Origin: Ustilaginoidea virens
Lineage: Eukaryota > Ascomycota > Sordariomycetes > Hypocreales > Clavicipitaceae
Reading direction: 5' to 3'
DNA length: 64,000 nucleotides
Assembly: GCF_000687475.1 (NCBI RefSeq)
Contig: NC_057316.1
Coordinates: 2,046,001 to 2,110,000 of the forward strand
Part shown: positions 10,255 through 21,268 of the stretch, in pieces
Numbering within the stretch: the first letter of the stretch is position 1
How the letters are laid out: every line of letters starts with the position of its first letter
Program-made: the position numbers and the translations under genes
Notes under the pieces: model-generated
The model's database searches: none
What the model was told of the DNA's origin: nothing
The model's input: only the letters and a program-made list of their open reading frames with translations

Positions 10255-12161
10255 TCAAGCAGTCCCGATCGCTTGGCTCAGCGCTGCCACCGATGCCCAG
10301 GCAATGCTGATCCGGAGAGCAGCGATGCAGAGGCCCAGAAGAGCTGTGCTGCCCATCAAATATCTGTCGGCAAGAAATAACCGCAGCAGGGCAGAACGAT
10401 ACGAGGCCTTGAGCCGGGGTCCCGCACGTTCCAGCATGTATGCGTCCATGGGCGAAATGCCAAGATGTCGGATGTCGACCAAGGGTGAAGCAGTAATACC
10501 ATCGGCCGACGTCGACGCCGTCGGGATCGCGGCCGGACGCCGTCGCAGAACTCGTATTGTCTCGAAGCAAAGGCGATCCATTGCTGTACGCGCGACTGGG
10601 GTCGGGGATCCTCGCTCCGGAAAAATGTCTGGCAGGAGGTGCGGCTCATCGACCCATAGGGTTCCGTAGCGCGTGAGCTCCGTATGTATTCCCTCAAGGT
10701 CGTGCGCGTAATGAACAAACCGAGAGTAGAAGAGGGGGGTGAGCACGGTTAGTTCCAGGGCCTGGGTCTCTCTCGACCGCTCCTCCTGAGCCAAGGCCGA
10801 GCGCATCTCCTCTGCAGCTGAAGTGCCACCGCTGGGGGTGTACTTGACCAGCAAGCGCGCTGGCGACTTACTGACGAGATGTCTCAGGTAGCTTCGGAAT
10901 GCCAGCTCGAGATCGCGTTCAATGTCGTTGGCGCGCCTACCGAGGCTCTCTTTCAGCGGTTCCGGTCGGTACCAAACATGAAGACGCCTTTGGAAAAACA
11001 AAGCAGCGGCTTCTCTGAGAATGCGCGGAAACGTAGCGAATCCAATCCAGGACCAGCTCAACAGAAACCGGGCCTTGGACAAGATGCCCAAGGAGCCGAC
11101 TTGGACAGCCGTGCCTTCCGAAAACAGCCGAGCCACGAGCTTGGCGTTTCCTTTGGAGGAGCGCAAGTTGATGGTGACATCAATTCCTTGGAATCCTTCC
11201 ATGCCAGGGCCAAGGGGATCTCTGGCGAGCAAAGAATAGGAGCCTTTGCGTGAATTGAACGGCGAGACGTGAAAATCCTTGGGCCATGACCCTGTGACGC
11301 GAGACGACGGCAAAGACTTGCGAGTCGGCCCGCCGAGAACCTCGGCTTCAGCAGAAAAGTCGCGAAGAACAAGGTACGGGCGTCTTTCGTCAAAAGTGTT
11401 GTTTACTTCCAATATTACGGCCGACAGTATCTTCTCCGAGGAATACAGGTACCAGAAAGAAACCGGATTGAAGTGATAACCCAGGAATCTCGCCGCAGTG
11501 ACCAAGTAGGCATGAGGGTAGTCGCACGGGTCAATATCCTTGGACAGCATCAGCATTCAAATCCAAGACCAAGCTCCAGGCAGCCGGGTGTTTTTACCTG
11601 AGATTTGAGATAGGCATCCAACTTGCCTCGCAGCCCACCATCATCATCACCTCGCTGCAAGTAATCAGAAGCGTTAACGTTGTACCAGCCCCCGCGAAAA
11701 AGCATGGACAAGAGTTTCCCCGGCCGAGCTGATTTATCGTCAACCGACAACATCCGATTGAAAGTGCCCGAGCTACCTACTGGCACTCCGACAGCCAGGT
11801 ACGAATATCCAAAAGAATGCTTTTTGGGGAATGTCCGAGAGTGCGTTGTTTTGCACGGTAGGAGGTAAGGCTGGGCTGGCCCTCCCCACCTGGCGTCTGT
11901 CCTGTCAAGCATCGAAAGCAGCAGGTAACTCGTTCCGATTGCCGCAGGGACAGGGATCAATTTGGGCATTGCGTTCCAAAGACGAGCAAGAAGGAAGGAA
12001 AGCGCGTGGGGGAAGCGCTGTGACATAAAGAGAGCGGCGAAAACCACGTCTAGGGTGCTTCCTAAGAGGATATAGTACAGCGAGGCGAAAACGAGAGTTA
12101 GGGAGACATGAGGGCCATTGATGATGAAGCGGACCATGCCGTCGTCGATAACTGCCGCCAT
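10255..12161 (-). CDS. DUF1365-family membrane protein
   Basis: Two exons: 12161-11598 and 11538-10255, 615 aa. The 59-nt phase-0 intron has a GTAAAA donor and a TCCAAG acceptor. The N-terminus has a hydrophobic segment (SLTLVFASLYYILLGSTLDV) and a further apolar stretch near residue 75. The DUF1365 signature is split by the intron: FPKKHSFGYSYLAVGV in exon 1, then YPHAYLVTAARFLGYHFNPVSFWYLY, AVILEVNNTFDERRPYLV and DFHVSPFNSRKGSYS in exon 2. In bacteria this family is often encoded beside cyclopropane-fatty-acid synthase and an FAD-dependent oxidase, which suggests lipid modification, but neither partner is present here. The biochemical role is unknown. Confidence 0.85.
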
Positions 12162-13371
12162 GGTGAATATTGGCCTTGGTCCATGGTACGAGATGAACGA
12201 GACCGGAGGGGCAGGTTCCCGAACAAAAGTCTAGAGGGCTTTGGCTGCAGCAGGCGAGGTCAGGCGGGGGACTCTGTAGATGAGAGGTTGGGATGCTGAC
12301 GACGTTTGTTCCCTGTGCCATCGAGGTGCTTCGAAGCTAGCCGCAGCCGCCGCAGCCGCCGCAGCCGCCGCTTGCAACGCCAACGCCCAGTTTGCTCTTG
12401 GGTCTGCTTGACCCAATCAACAATCAAGATTCGCTTTGCACGGCCTTCTGCCCCACTGTCGCTGACCTTAATATAAGACAAGTGAAGCCTGCCACAGCGA
12501 CTTCACGAATTCGTCGCTTCTGGCAGTCTCTTTTCCCCCAATCCCCAATCGCAGGATGGATCAAAACGGTAGGCAAGCCGCTAATGAAGGGAACATTTTG
12601 TTTGTCTCTCCCAGCTCGGCATCGACGTCGAACACCTCCTCAAGATCAGCTTTCGGGACACAGCCAGCCTCGCTGTGCGCATGCCGCTGCACATGAGACC
12701 GGATCGACGTGCTGCGGATCGAGCTGCAAACTCTCCATACACTGGAGGCCAAGGGACTAGAGATGAATAGCTTTTCCTAGTCGCCAAGCTGACGCGGTCA
12801 ACAGAACCTCACTATCGACAACGCTGTGGAGCGACCAAGTTGATAGACTTTGCTAGGCTCTTCCCTTCTTTTTTTTTCGAGGGGTTTGCGAAGAACAGAC
12901 GCGTCCGAGTGGATGAGGGCGAGATGCCCGGGCTTTCGACGCAAGGACGGCATCGACCAGCGGGCACTTGTCAACGCGATGCTAGGCGCCGACGGGGATG
13001 ACACGGCGTTAGAAGACCGCTCGAGCCGTGGACTTTTTGCACGCTTTACCTCGAGTCGCTCTTTAATAAGGGTATGCTTTCAGCAGGGACAAGCCGGGTG
13101 GAAGCGGCATTGTCACGAGGCTGTCGTGAAGGGGCCCACGTGAAGAGTCTGAGACGCCTCTGAGAACAAGAATAAATGGGCGAGAACTTTACGGGAGGCG
13201 TTTTGATTTCGAGGTGGAAGCGGATACGGGAACGCCATTAGAGGGTCAAGGGAATGAAGAGCCGGCCTCGGAGACTCTACTACGGCATCAGACTCCCATC
13301 ATGGCCACCAAGCGTTCAGGAGTCCTCTCTCGCAAGTACTTGTCTTTTCTCCTTCCTCATCCTGACGCACT
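12162..13371. other. Gene-poor intergenic region
   Basis: Upstream of the DUF1365 gene. It includes a GCCGCA tract at about 12335-12371. A short ATG-started frame at 12556 and another at 13302 show no family features and are not called. Confidence 0.4.
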
Positions 13372-13870
13372 CTATTGTCTCAATCTCCCCTGCCGGCATT
13401 TTGCTACCGCTACCCGGGGATCACAGTTAAAGACGAAGAGCTGATGATTTGTGTCCTCGTCGGTCGATTGAAATGCAACCTTTTGATCAGCGCGACCGGG
13501 TGGGGGGTTTATAAGCGCAGAAACGAGAATATCGGCATGATATGTTGTCACGATCAGCGGCCGGCCCTCGGGCGACCCAATCCCGTCGAGGACGGACGTT
13601 GAGGAGGCTGGATAGGGACACCGTTCTGGCAGCAGGTGTATGTTATGGATGGTCTTGCTAACATGGCTGTTGCTCCTTGCAGTTCGTTTCCATGCCGACG
13701 GCGTCCATATCCTCGCGTAAAGCAGCACAATGATGAGGGGGGATGCTCAGAGGGTAGACGTCCAGATCGAAGCGCCCTGTGATGGTAAGAGCGAAGCTGG
13801 ATTTTGCATTTCCAGGTGGTCCGTAGAGCAGGCATCCATGTCCTCTTGAAAGTGAATACCCCGACTAGAG
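13372..13870 (-). pseudogene. Decayed BCS1-like AAA+ ATPase
   Basis: Read on the minus strand from about 13870 down. Recognisable pieces, in family order but in different frames, are RGIHF, then LLYGPPGNAKSSFALTI (Walker A region, with GNAK in place of the usual GTGK), then FDLDVYPLSIP, CAALREDMDAVG (degraded Walker B), VLDGIGSPEGRPLIVTT (sensor 1 region), and SALINPPPGRADQKVAF, where the family has a compact PGRxDxKVxF motif. Just before VLDG, the SLLNV expected by the family is present in another frame, separated by a 4-bp tandem duplication (CGTC at about 13590-13599). An in-frame stop precedes RGIHF and no intact N-terminal region was found. Fungal BCS1-like proteins are mitochondrial-type AAA ATPases, often in many divergent copies. 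This copy cannot make a full protein. Confidence 0.8.
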
Positions 13871-14515
13871 TATCACATCCGGGTGGATGCCTCAGCTACC
13901 GGCATTTTTTAAATTCTTGGTTGGGCCCTTGGGGGCTTTTTGTAAACGCTGCGCGCAAAGACGTACATGGATACAGCGGCAATGCCGTCATTCCAGTGCT
14001 GGGCAAAACCCCGCTGACGCCAGGCTTGTTGCGGGCGTCTCTCTCCGCCTTGCCGTGCAGCACTCTGCTGCCCGCCACCGCCAATTCGTTACATACGTGT
14101 CTGGTCTTGGTACATACAAGTAATGTCTCCGTATCCTAGCCGTCAATGGGGGTCAACTCAACTGCTCCTTCCAGTCTCTAGCACCTTCTATGGCGGGCAC
14201 CACCCCGGTATTGACCCTTTGACCCTTGCCACCCCACGAATTTCGAAAGGCTTTTTCTCGACCCCCCCGTCTAAGCCGTCCCGCCGGTTGACTCACCACT
14301 CCCTCATCAGTCCCAGCACACCAATCCGTTGCTCATGCGCTCGCTCATAAACTAGCTCCCCCTCCTCCTCCAATCAGTCAAATAGAAGCGACAGCAGATC
14401 CTCCCGTCTACTCCATCCTACGTGGTAGCAGCACTCGAAATCTCGTCAAAGGACTCATCCCCAAACGATTTCTCGCATACTTGCATCCACGCGCGACTTT
14501 CCCGCAACCAGCACC
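13871..14515. other. MBF1 upstream region
   Basis: 5' flank of MBF1, pyrimidine-rich in its last 200 bases as is common for highly expressed fungal genes. The missing N-terminal part of the BCS1 relic is not recognisable here. Confidence 0.45.
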
Positions 14516-15042
14516 ATGTCTGACTGGGATCAAGTCACCAAGATTGGGAGCAAGACCCGAGGCCCGGGAGCCTCATCGCGCGAGACTGTGATCCGTGGAA
14601 AGAGCGCGTTGAATGCTGCTGCTCGAACCGGCTCCGTCATCGCGACGGAGAAGAAATTCTCGACTGCCAACGCTGTACGCTACGATCCATGCCGCTTGAT
14701 CCCCACCCGGCATTGTGCTTACCATTGTCTCTGTAGTCCGGAAGCGGCCCCGAGGGTCAGCGCCTGACCAAGGTCGACCGATCGGACGAAATCATCAAGC
14801 CCAACACTGTGGGTAAGGTGGTTGGAGAGGCTATCGCTTCTGCCAGACAAAAGATGGAACCCAAGATGACCCAAAAGGATCTCGCCAACCGATGCAACAC
14901 CACGCAGGCCATAGTTGCCGACCTCGAGCGGGGGACCGGTGCTCCCAACCAGAAGATCCTGGGTGCGATGGAGGGCATCTTTGGAATCAAGTTGCGAGGC
15001 AGTGACATTGGAGCCCCCAAGTTTGCCAACAAGAAGAAGTAA
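14516..15042 (+). CDS. MBF1: Multiprotein-bridging factor 1
   Basis: Two exons: 14516-14674 and 14737-15042, 154 aa, the usual length for the family. The 62-nt phase-0 intron has a GTACGC donor and a TGTAG acceptor. The N-terminal MBF1 domain starts [11 protein letters not shown] and includes [13 protein letters not shown] and KKFSTANA. The C-terminal cro/C1-type helix-turn-helix runs from [12 protein letters not shown] through [23 protein letters not shown] to [15 protein letters not shown], followed by a basic end (KFANKKK). MBF1 bridges bZIP activators such as Gcn4 to TBP and also helps ribosomes keep frame at collisions; these roles are known from yeast and animals. Confidence 0.96.
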
Positions 15043-15557
15043 GATGCAGCAACTATTCACGGGCGGTATGCGAGCCACAGACTTTTGACGAAAGGGCCGA
15101 AACATATAATTAAATGGGAGGCGCAAAAGTTTTTTCCGAAACCTTGAATGAGCGAAAAGATTTGGCTTACCGGGCTGTCGAAATATAAACTACAGAGGTG
15201 GTGAATCTGGGAGCCCATAGATGGGGCGGAGGAGTTTCAATCCCTTTTCTCCTTTATATTTTTTCCTTCTTTTCTTCTCTTTTTTTTTTTTTTTTCACGG
15301 GCCATGAATATATTCCACACCATGCCTTTGTTGTGCCTGGCTGGCTTTGTCTTCACTTTCGGCTCAGAATCCTTCATGAGTGACATGAGCCCCGTTTCAC
15401 ATCAAGCAGCTACCTGCGCGTGAGTGGCAGTTCATTGCGAGAGCTTTCTATCCACGGAATACACTTTGGGCAAAAGGGGGCAACGCTTGAGCCCGTCCAT
15501 CACCTCGTTGCCATTGAGGCTTCTTCACCACGCCACGACATACCCCGGCAAATCACG
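15043..15557. other. Intergenic region after MBF1
   Basis: Contains a poly-T-rich tract at about 15243-15296. No gene seen. Confidence 0.45.
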
Positions 15558-16230
15558 ATGACTTTACCCAGCGGACCTGGAGTTGCCCAGCACGGCAGCA
15601 CGGTTTCGTCCTGCTTCCAGCCTCGCACCAAAACTGGCTGCCGCTCCGTCAAATCCATTGTTGCCTGGCTGGAGTCGTCGAGGAACCCGCCGTGGACCGC
15701 ACCACGGGGCGCCGTCGCCAACCTCCCGCACGACCTATCCACGAGCTCCATCTCGTCCAGCCGCGGGCTGCAGCGCCGCAACCGCAGCGCCTCGGAAGCA
15801 AGCGACGTCGAAGAGGACTCGCTGACGTACCTCGGGTACAGGGAGTATTTCGGCGGCGCGCCCCTGGGCAGATGCTTGGACCGCCAGGACGACTCGCCAC
15901 AGGCGAGCATGAGCGTACGGCACGGCCAGCAGGGAGGGTCAGAGCAAGAGCCGGCCACGAGGGATGGCGGCAGCTTGGGCGCGAAGCCGCCCTGCGCGGA
16001 CGGGGGGCTCGACAGACGCGGCGCAGCTGGGGTGGTGCAGCGGGATCCGGGAGAATCGGCGGCGTTTTAGAGCAACGTTCGGTGCTACCTGGCAATCTCG
16101 GACGAGGAGCTGGAAACGGGGGCGGACGCCTCCAAGTCGGAGGACGGCGGCAGCTGCAGACGAGAACCCTCGTCGTTGGACAATATCGACGACTTTTTCA
16201 ACCAAGTCGACGAGGTGGGCGGGCGTTGAA
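15558..16230 (+). pseudogene. Conserved hypothetical fungal protein interrupted by an in-frame stop
   Basis: From ATG 15558 the frame runs 170 codons to a TAG at 16068-16070. The same frame then continues to a TGA at 16228-16230 and encodes CYLAISDEELETGADASKSEDG and SLDNIDDFFNQVDE. That second part resembles the conserved C-terminus of an uncharacterised Hypocreales-type protein whose N-terminal half contains VAWLESSRNPPW and SDVEEDSLTYLGYREYFGGAPLGRCLD. No good splice donor removes the stop: candidates such as GTACGG at about 15915 lack a branch site. It may therefore be a nonsense allele, a sequencing error or a shortened but functional gene. Function unknown. Base composition matches neighbouring coding DNA. 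Confidence 0.5.
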
Positions 16231-16502
16231 CTCGAGGAGGCGCGCAGAGCTTTGGCGGTTACCCTGGCGGCAGAATTGGGATGAAGATATGGCTTGGACA
16301 TGCAATGATTGGACTTGTTGTTATATATTAAAGGCCCGAAAACTCCAACACGTCTGGATCGGAGTGATCAAGCAGCCATAGGCCATGTTTCATGACAAGA
16401 GTAACTAGCCATGCGTGGATACGACGGCTTATTTCCACCGCTGTATTTCCCCTCAGCAGCCCGTGCGCCGTTCATTATGCTCATGAGAAACTCCAAAGAC
16501 GC

Positions 16503-17692
16503 CTACGAAGAGACCTTTGGGCTATATTTCTTGGCCGCCTGGTCGAACAAGGCGCTCTTTTCCTCCAAATCAACCAGTAACCGGTGCTGAGGGTCCAGCT
16601 GTTTCAGAGAACTGGCAAGAGTAGCAGATTAGCACACGCGTCTGACGAGGGATTGCCTCCGGCGGAGAAGAGGGTGGAAGGGCGGCCGACACGCATGGGT
16701 AGGGAGGGGGCAGCATACTTCATGTACTGCGAGTCGTCGCCGCCACAGATGACCGTCAGAACCAGCAAGTTGGCGAGAGCGTCGACGGAGCCGGCATCCT
16801 TCTTCAAGGCCTCCTCCAAGGCGGACTGGGCCTCCTCGATGCGGCCCAGATGCAGCTCGCACACGGCTTGCGCGACGAGGCTCCGCACCGATGCCGTCGC
16901 GGGGGCCTGGGCGAGCTCCTCGAAGACGTAAAACGCCTGCTGGTACTTTTCACCGCCCTGTATTTTTTTTTCCCCCACGTTCGAGAACAGTCCAAGTCAG
17001 CTTGTCGGGCTCTTACTGCAGAGGTTCGTGTCTCCTGCCGGCCTGGACCGGGCGCACGTCACGGCGTCTTACCACTCTCAGCCCGACCCACGCTTCCGCG
17101 AGGTTGACGAGCAAGCTGTCCTGGGCCCATCTCTTGGCAGCCGCGACTTCCCTGACGGCGAGATCGGTCCTGTTCTGCTGCAGGTGAATCTGGACGATGA
17201 GCGCCACGGCCTCCACTACCCCCCCGGCGGGTGTCAGTCAGAAAAACGTTGCCGAGCGAGTCCGACGGGGTCTTGCTCCCGCGCGCACTCACGGCTTCCT
17301 TGGTGTCGCGACAGGAGCGCCAGAGCGTCGTCCGACTTGCCGGCGGCCTGGAGGACGGTCCCGCCGACGACCTGGACGGTGGGGTTGTCGGGCGCGGCGG
17401 CGGCCAGCCTGGCGACGGTCTGGAGCGCGGCGTCGGTCCTGCCGAGCGCGTGCTGGGCCAGGGCGCCGAGGACCTCGAGGTCGGGCTCGGGCTCGGGCGC
17501 GCCCTGGGTGTCGGCCAGGACGGCGGCAGCCTGGCCGAGGGCGATGCGGGCGCGCAGGACGAGGACGCGCGCGGCGAGGGCGTTGTCGGGCGAGAAGACG
17601 GACGTGTCGAAGTCGGCGACCTGCCGGTACTGGCCCTGGTGGAAGTGGTTGTGTATGTTGACCAGCTCGCCTTCTACGGAAAAGGGGTCCAT
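16503..17692 (-). CDS. COPE: Coatomer subunit epsilon
   Basis: Four exons: 17692-17293, 17215-17073, 16957-16719 and 16611-16503, 296 aa. Donors are GTGAGT, GTAAGA and GTATGC; the acceptors are TAG and CAG and phases close exactly. The protein is a chain of TPR-like helices typical of epsilon-COP: it starts MDPFSVEGELVNIHNHFHQGQY, then ARVLVLRARIALGQ, ALALLSRHQGSLEAVALIVQ, HLQQNRTDLAVREVAAAKRW, KYQQAFYVFEELAQ, LHLGRIEEAQSALEEALKKD and LANLLVLTVICG, and ends QLDPQHRLLVDLEEK. Epsilon-COP stabilises alpha-COP in the B-subcomplex of the COPI coat on Golgi-to-ER vesicles. A (GTC)n tract lies just upstream of the start. Confidence 0.93.
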
Positions 17693-17725
17693 GGTGGCAA
17701 GCGTGTCGATGAGGATGCTCGGGGC

Positions 17726-17762
<37 letters not shown>

Positions 17763-18406
17763 TTGAACGCAGCAAGCTTGGATGGAGATGGGAGGACACC
17801 TTTGAAGTCGGCCCAGAAAAGTGGGTAACGTCTGGTGTCCAAAGGTACTTTGATCACCACGCTAGTTCGCGCCGTGGTATAAGTCCCGCTCGTGCCAGCC
17901 CAGAGAAGCGGGCCGGAACGGAAGTCTGGTATGTACCAGGTACCTAGGTAGATTAGGAAGTAGTTGATTTTTGGCAGGTAACGATGCCCTACAGGTACCT
18001 CCTCCTATTCAGTACGAGTCAACCAAAACCATCCAGCACTACAACCACTTCGAGCAAATGCAATACCACCAGTGTTGCGCCGAACCACGCTCTACACGGA
18101 TGATTCTCAAAAATGCATCAGACTAAGTTGACGCCCAAAAATGCATCGTGTACGGACTTTTTGCGTAAAGCATTCCCGGCGTCCCTGTATTTCCCATCCA
18201 AATGGCCCACTTGACGCCCGGGAATTGAGGCACCAACAACCCGCCGCAGGCCCACTCCCGTCGCCGCCGCCCAATCACAACCACACGTTTACCCTAGTCT
18301 CCCACAAAAGCGAGAATCGCCAAAACCTCCCAAATTTCGCCCTCTGCCCTGGGCAACTCTGCATCACCAAAACACCCAAGCAACGACACCGCACAACGTC
18401 GTCAAG
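17693..18406. other. Divergent promoter region of epsilon-COP and eL42
   Basis: Shared 5' region. It contains a GGTACCTAGGTA palindrome near 17939-17951 and, close to eL42, a C/A-rich leader typical of ribosomal protein genes. No gene seen. Confidence 0.5.
17726..17762. repeat. (CGA)n trinucleotide repeat upstream of epsilon-COP
   Basis: About twelve CGA units read directly. The tract lies 34 bases before the start codon, in the probable 5' UTR. Confidence 0.95.
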
Positions 18407-19222
18407 ATGGTACGTCACCCCCTTGCCTCTAGCACCCCTTTGGACCCTTTGGACGCCGCCACGCGATGCCCAGCAGCAAGTGTATCCGACGAGAGCCCTC
18501 GAGTTCTATCTTCGCCGCCGTCGCACGATGACGAACAATACTTGCTCGTTTGCCGTGATTCATGATATCGGGGAGGACTTCTTTTTTTCGGCAACGGCGA
18601 CCTGTCGACTTTGAGCGTTCCTGTTTCCGGTTGTGTCATACCGCAGGGGGTTGCGGCTGCTGTGCCTGCGCGGTCCGAAGGCAAAACTCGACTTTCAAGG
18701 GCATACTGAGCGGCTCTGGGCATCGTCAACGCGGGGGAGCAGCGTTGGGGGGAGGGAATGAATCACTTGCGCAGCTGCTGACGCGGCGTGCTCGCCGTCT
18801 CTAGGTCAACATTCCCAAGACCCGAAACACTTACTGCAAGGGCAAGGAGTGCCGCAAGCACACCCAGCACAAGGTCACCCAGTACAAGGCTGGCAAGGCC
18901 TCGCTGTTCGCCCAGGGTAAGCGCCGTTACGACAGAAAGCAGAGCGGTTACGGTGGTCAAACGAAGCCAGTTTTCCACAAAAAGGCCAAGACCACCAAGA
19001 AGGTCGTCCTGAGATTGGAGTGCGTCAAGTGCAAGACCAAGTGCCAGCTGGCCCTCAAGCGATGCAAGCACTTTGAGTTGGGGTATGTCTCTTTTTTTTC
19101 TTGTTTCTTGTTGCTATCTTTGTTTCCGCGCCGTTCGGCGGCTGTGATGAGAATCGGGGCGTGCTGACGTGACGACGTGCAGTGGCGACAAGAAGACAAA
19201 GGGTGCGGCTCTGGTGTTCTAA
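18407..19222 (+). CDS. RPL44: 60S ribosomal protein eL42 (L44/L36a)
   Basis: Three exons: 18407-18409 (the ATG alone), 18805-19082 and 19183-19222, 106 aa. The 395-nt first intron starts GTACGT directly after the ATG. The second intron has GTATGT/GTGCAG. The sequence begins [17 protein letters not shown] and holds the zinc-ribbon Cys pairs (C12, C17, and CVKCKTKC) plus [20 protein letters not shown] and the end [10 protein letters not shown]. eL42 lies at the E site of the large subunit. Residue 56 is Pro, the form associated with cycloheximide sensitivity; Gln at this site confers resistance in several yeasts. HTQHKVTQY carries Gln at residue 22 where many orthologues have Pro. Confidence 0.97.
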
Positions 19223-19683
19223 GTGCATTTTGTTTTCTCGTGGTTATCCTCGCGACCGTTTGGGGCATCATGGGACGCTGGCGAAAGGAGGTGACATGTG
19301 TTTGACTTTGGGGGAATGGTTCATGCGGATGGAATGAAATGGCCAAGCAAAAATGATGAAATAGAGCGCAACATGTTGCCTGCCGGAGACGCGATGAACA
19401 AACAGCGATCCGATTTCCGTGCAGTGTCCCGTGTTTCGACCTGGGAAATAGTTGACTTGTGTGTGTTTCACCGCCACCTCGAGCTGGTTTAATCTCAGCC
19501 GGTCGGACAAATCGAGCCGTGGTCGCAATCACATCCACATGCCCCCTAGGAGGCGAGTTTGCGATATATGCAGAACACCCATTCCCATTACAGCGCCATC
19601 GTCTCCCGCACGCGCACACCAAGCAAGACGGCCGGCCCCATCCCCAGCCGTGCTGCTTCTCGTACGGCCCCCCCTCCCCAGGG
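19223..19683. other. Convergent intergenic region
   Basis: Between the 3' ends of eL42 (+) and the 2H-phosphoesterase gene (-). No gene seen. Confidence 0.45.
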
Positions 19684-20826
19684 TCAGAATCCCTCGCCCA
19701 GCATGATGGTTCTTCCACCTCCATACCACAGGCTTCCGCTTCTGGCATCCAGTCCCCTCTCGTGTCCCACGACCCACTCGCCGACAAACCCTGCCTCCTT
19801 GTTGTCCCAGACCTCCCTCTCGAGCCACTCGTTCATGGCGTCAATGGCCTCGACAAACAGCCGCCTCTTCTCGGGGGTGTCGTGGTCTGCCTCGTCCAGG
19901 AAGCGCCCCAGGGTGATGTGCGCGCTCGGTACCTGGTAGCGCGAGGCGACCTGCACGCCCGCCCGGCGGACCATGTCGAAGACATCCCGCCGTAGATGGT
20001 GGTACGTGTACCCGTCGCCCTGGGTGATGCTCCCGGCCGGTGCGTCGGGGCTGGTCGGGGCGGGCGAGAGCGCCTCCTCCCCGGAAGAAGGCAGGAAGGA
20101 CACGGCCAGGGCAGAGGTGTCGTACGAGACGAGGGGCTTGACAAGCCGCGCCCGGTGCAGGTGCGGGTGCGAGGTGATGCCGGGGATGGCGCCGCGTAGG
20201 GCATCGACCAGAGCGCCAATCTCCTCGGGCGTCTTGGAGAAAGCCACCTCGAGGGCCGTCATGTGCATCCTGTGCGTGGGCATCAACCACATACCCGGGG
20301 CGGCCTTCCTCAAGAGCTCCTGCAACCTGGCCGCCAGGCGGACAATGTGGTCGGGGGGCCGGGCCCAAAAGACGAAGCAGTTTCGCTCGTCCCTGAAGCC
20401 CGGCTGGATGTGCGGACGCTCCAGCCTCAGGATTGCCTGGTCGATGGAGAGGCCCTGGAAGTCGGCGGCGAGGAACCTGGCCTTTTGCTGGGCGTTTCGG
20501 CTGGTTCGGTGGGCCGAGTAGAGCCGCTGGATTTCTTGCTGGGGCACTGGTCAGCTGCGGGACATGGTTTACCACTGGGATTAAATCTTTATCATCATCA
20601 TCATCATCATCATCATCGCAATTGTTCTTGTTTCGTGTTTTGGTCTCTTTTCGCCGATGGCAGCCCAGAGGCATGGCAGCCCGGGCACGTGGATGAGGTG
20701 GCCTCTACTCACAGGGTCATGGTGGCAAGCATCGATCAAGGCCGAGTAGGGATTCTCGCCCGGCTGGAGGGTAGCGCCCGAGAGGTCCTCCAGCTTGTTG
20801 CTGGCATCCGCTGCCGACATGGACAT
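19684..20826 (-). CDS. 2H phosphoesterase superfamily protein (RNA ligase/cyclic phosphodiesterase-like)
   Basis: Two exons: 20826-20713 and 20538-19684, 322 aa. The 174-nt intron (GTGAGT...CCCCAG) contains a CAT/ATG trinucleotide tract. The two His-x-Thr catalytic motifs of the 2H superfamily are present in the right order: HMTALEV after MWLMPTHRM, and HITLGRF after ASRYQVPSA. Other family blocks are RNCFVFWARPP at the start of the fold and VFDMVRRAGV before the second motif. Fungal members are annotated as RNA ligase or cyclic nucleotide phosphodiesterase-like proteins. The substrate is not known and could be a 2',3'-cyclic RNA end or a small nucleotide. There is no signal peptide, so the protein is probably soluble. 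Confidence 0.85.
20591..20617. repeat. (CAT)n trinucleotide repeat in the intron of the 2H gene
   Basis: Nine or so uninterrupted ATC/CAT units read directly between the two exons. Confidence 0.95.
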
Positions 20827-21268
20827 GACGAGGGTTGGCGTGGGTTGGATGGGGGCCGCTGATGTGCGAGACGGCCGAGAAGGTGGAGACGTCGAGGCCC
20901 AGCGCAGGGCCCGACGATGGGAGAGAGCGGGCTGATTGAGAGAGGTACCGGCCTGGTTAAAGGGGAGATGACACAGACGCAGCCGCGGGTGACGAGTTGA
21001 TTTTATTCGATTCAGCGGTACAGAGCAAGGAGTGCGGAGTAAGGGCCCCTATAGGTGCCGAGGTCGGCAACATGAGGAGGATGCGCAGGGTAAGAAACGC
21101 GATTTTCCCCGAGTCGCCCGGTCGCACCTGCCAAAGCGCTGCTCTTGCAGGCCTTGGCCAAGAAACATACCAAAAGCCGTCTCCCTCATCGCAGACTCAT
21201 CATCATCATCATCAGCATCATCAGCATCATCATCCATCCATCCATCCACGCCCGTCCCGAGCCCTCCG
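20827..21268. other. Intergenic region between the 2H gene and ureidoglycolate lyase
   Basis: Contains a short ATC/CAT tract at about 21196-21233 followed by CCAT repeats. No gene seen. Confidence 0.45.

Noticed and set aside
12556..12770. A short ATG-started frame after gcagg with a possible small intron
   Set aside because: No homology or domain is recognisable, the splice choice is arbitrary and all three frames end soon.
13302..13444. MATKRSGVLSRKYLS frame
   Set aside because: Short, no conserved features, and it overlaps the edge of the BCS1 relic on the other strand.
20263..20862. Long plus-strand frames over the 2H-phosphoesterase gene
   Set aside because: They are shadows of the minus-strand coding DNA, which has the catalytic motifs.
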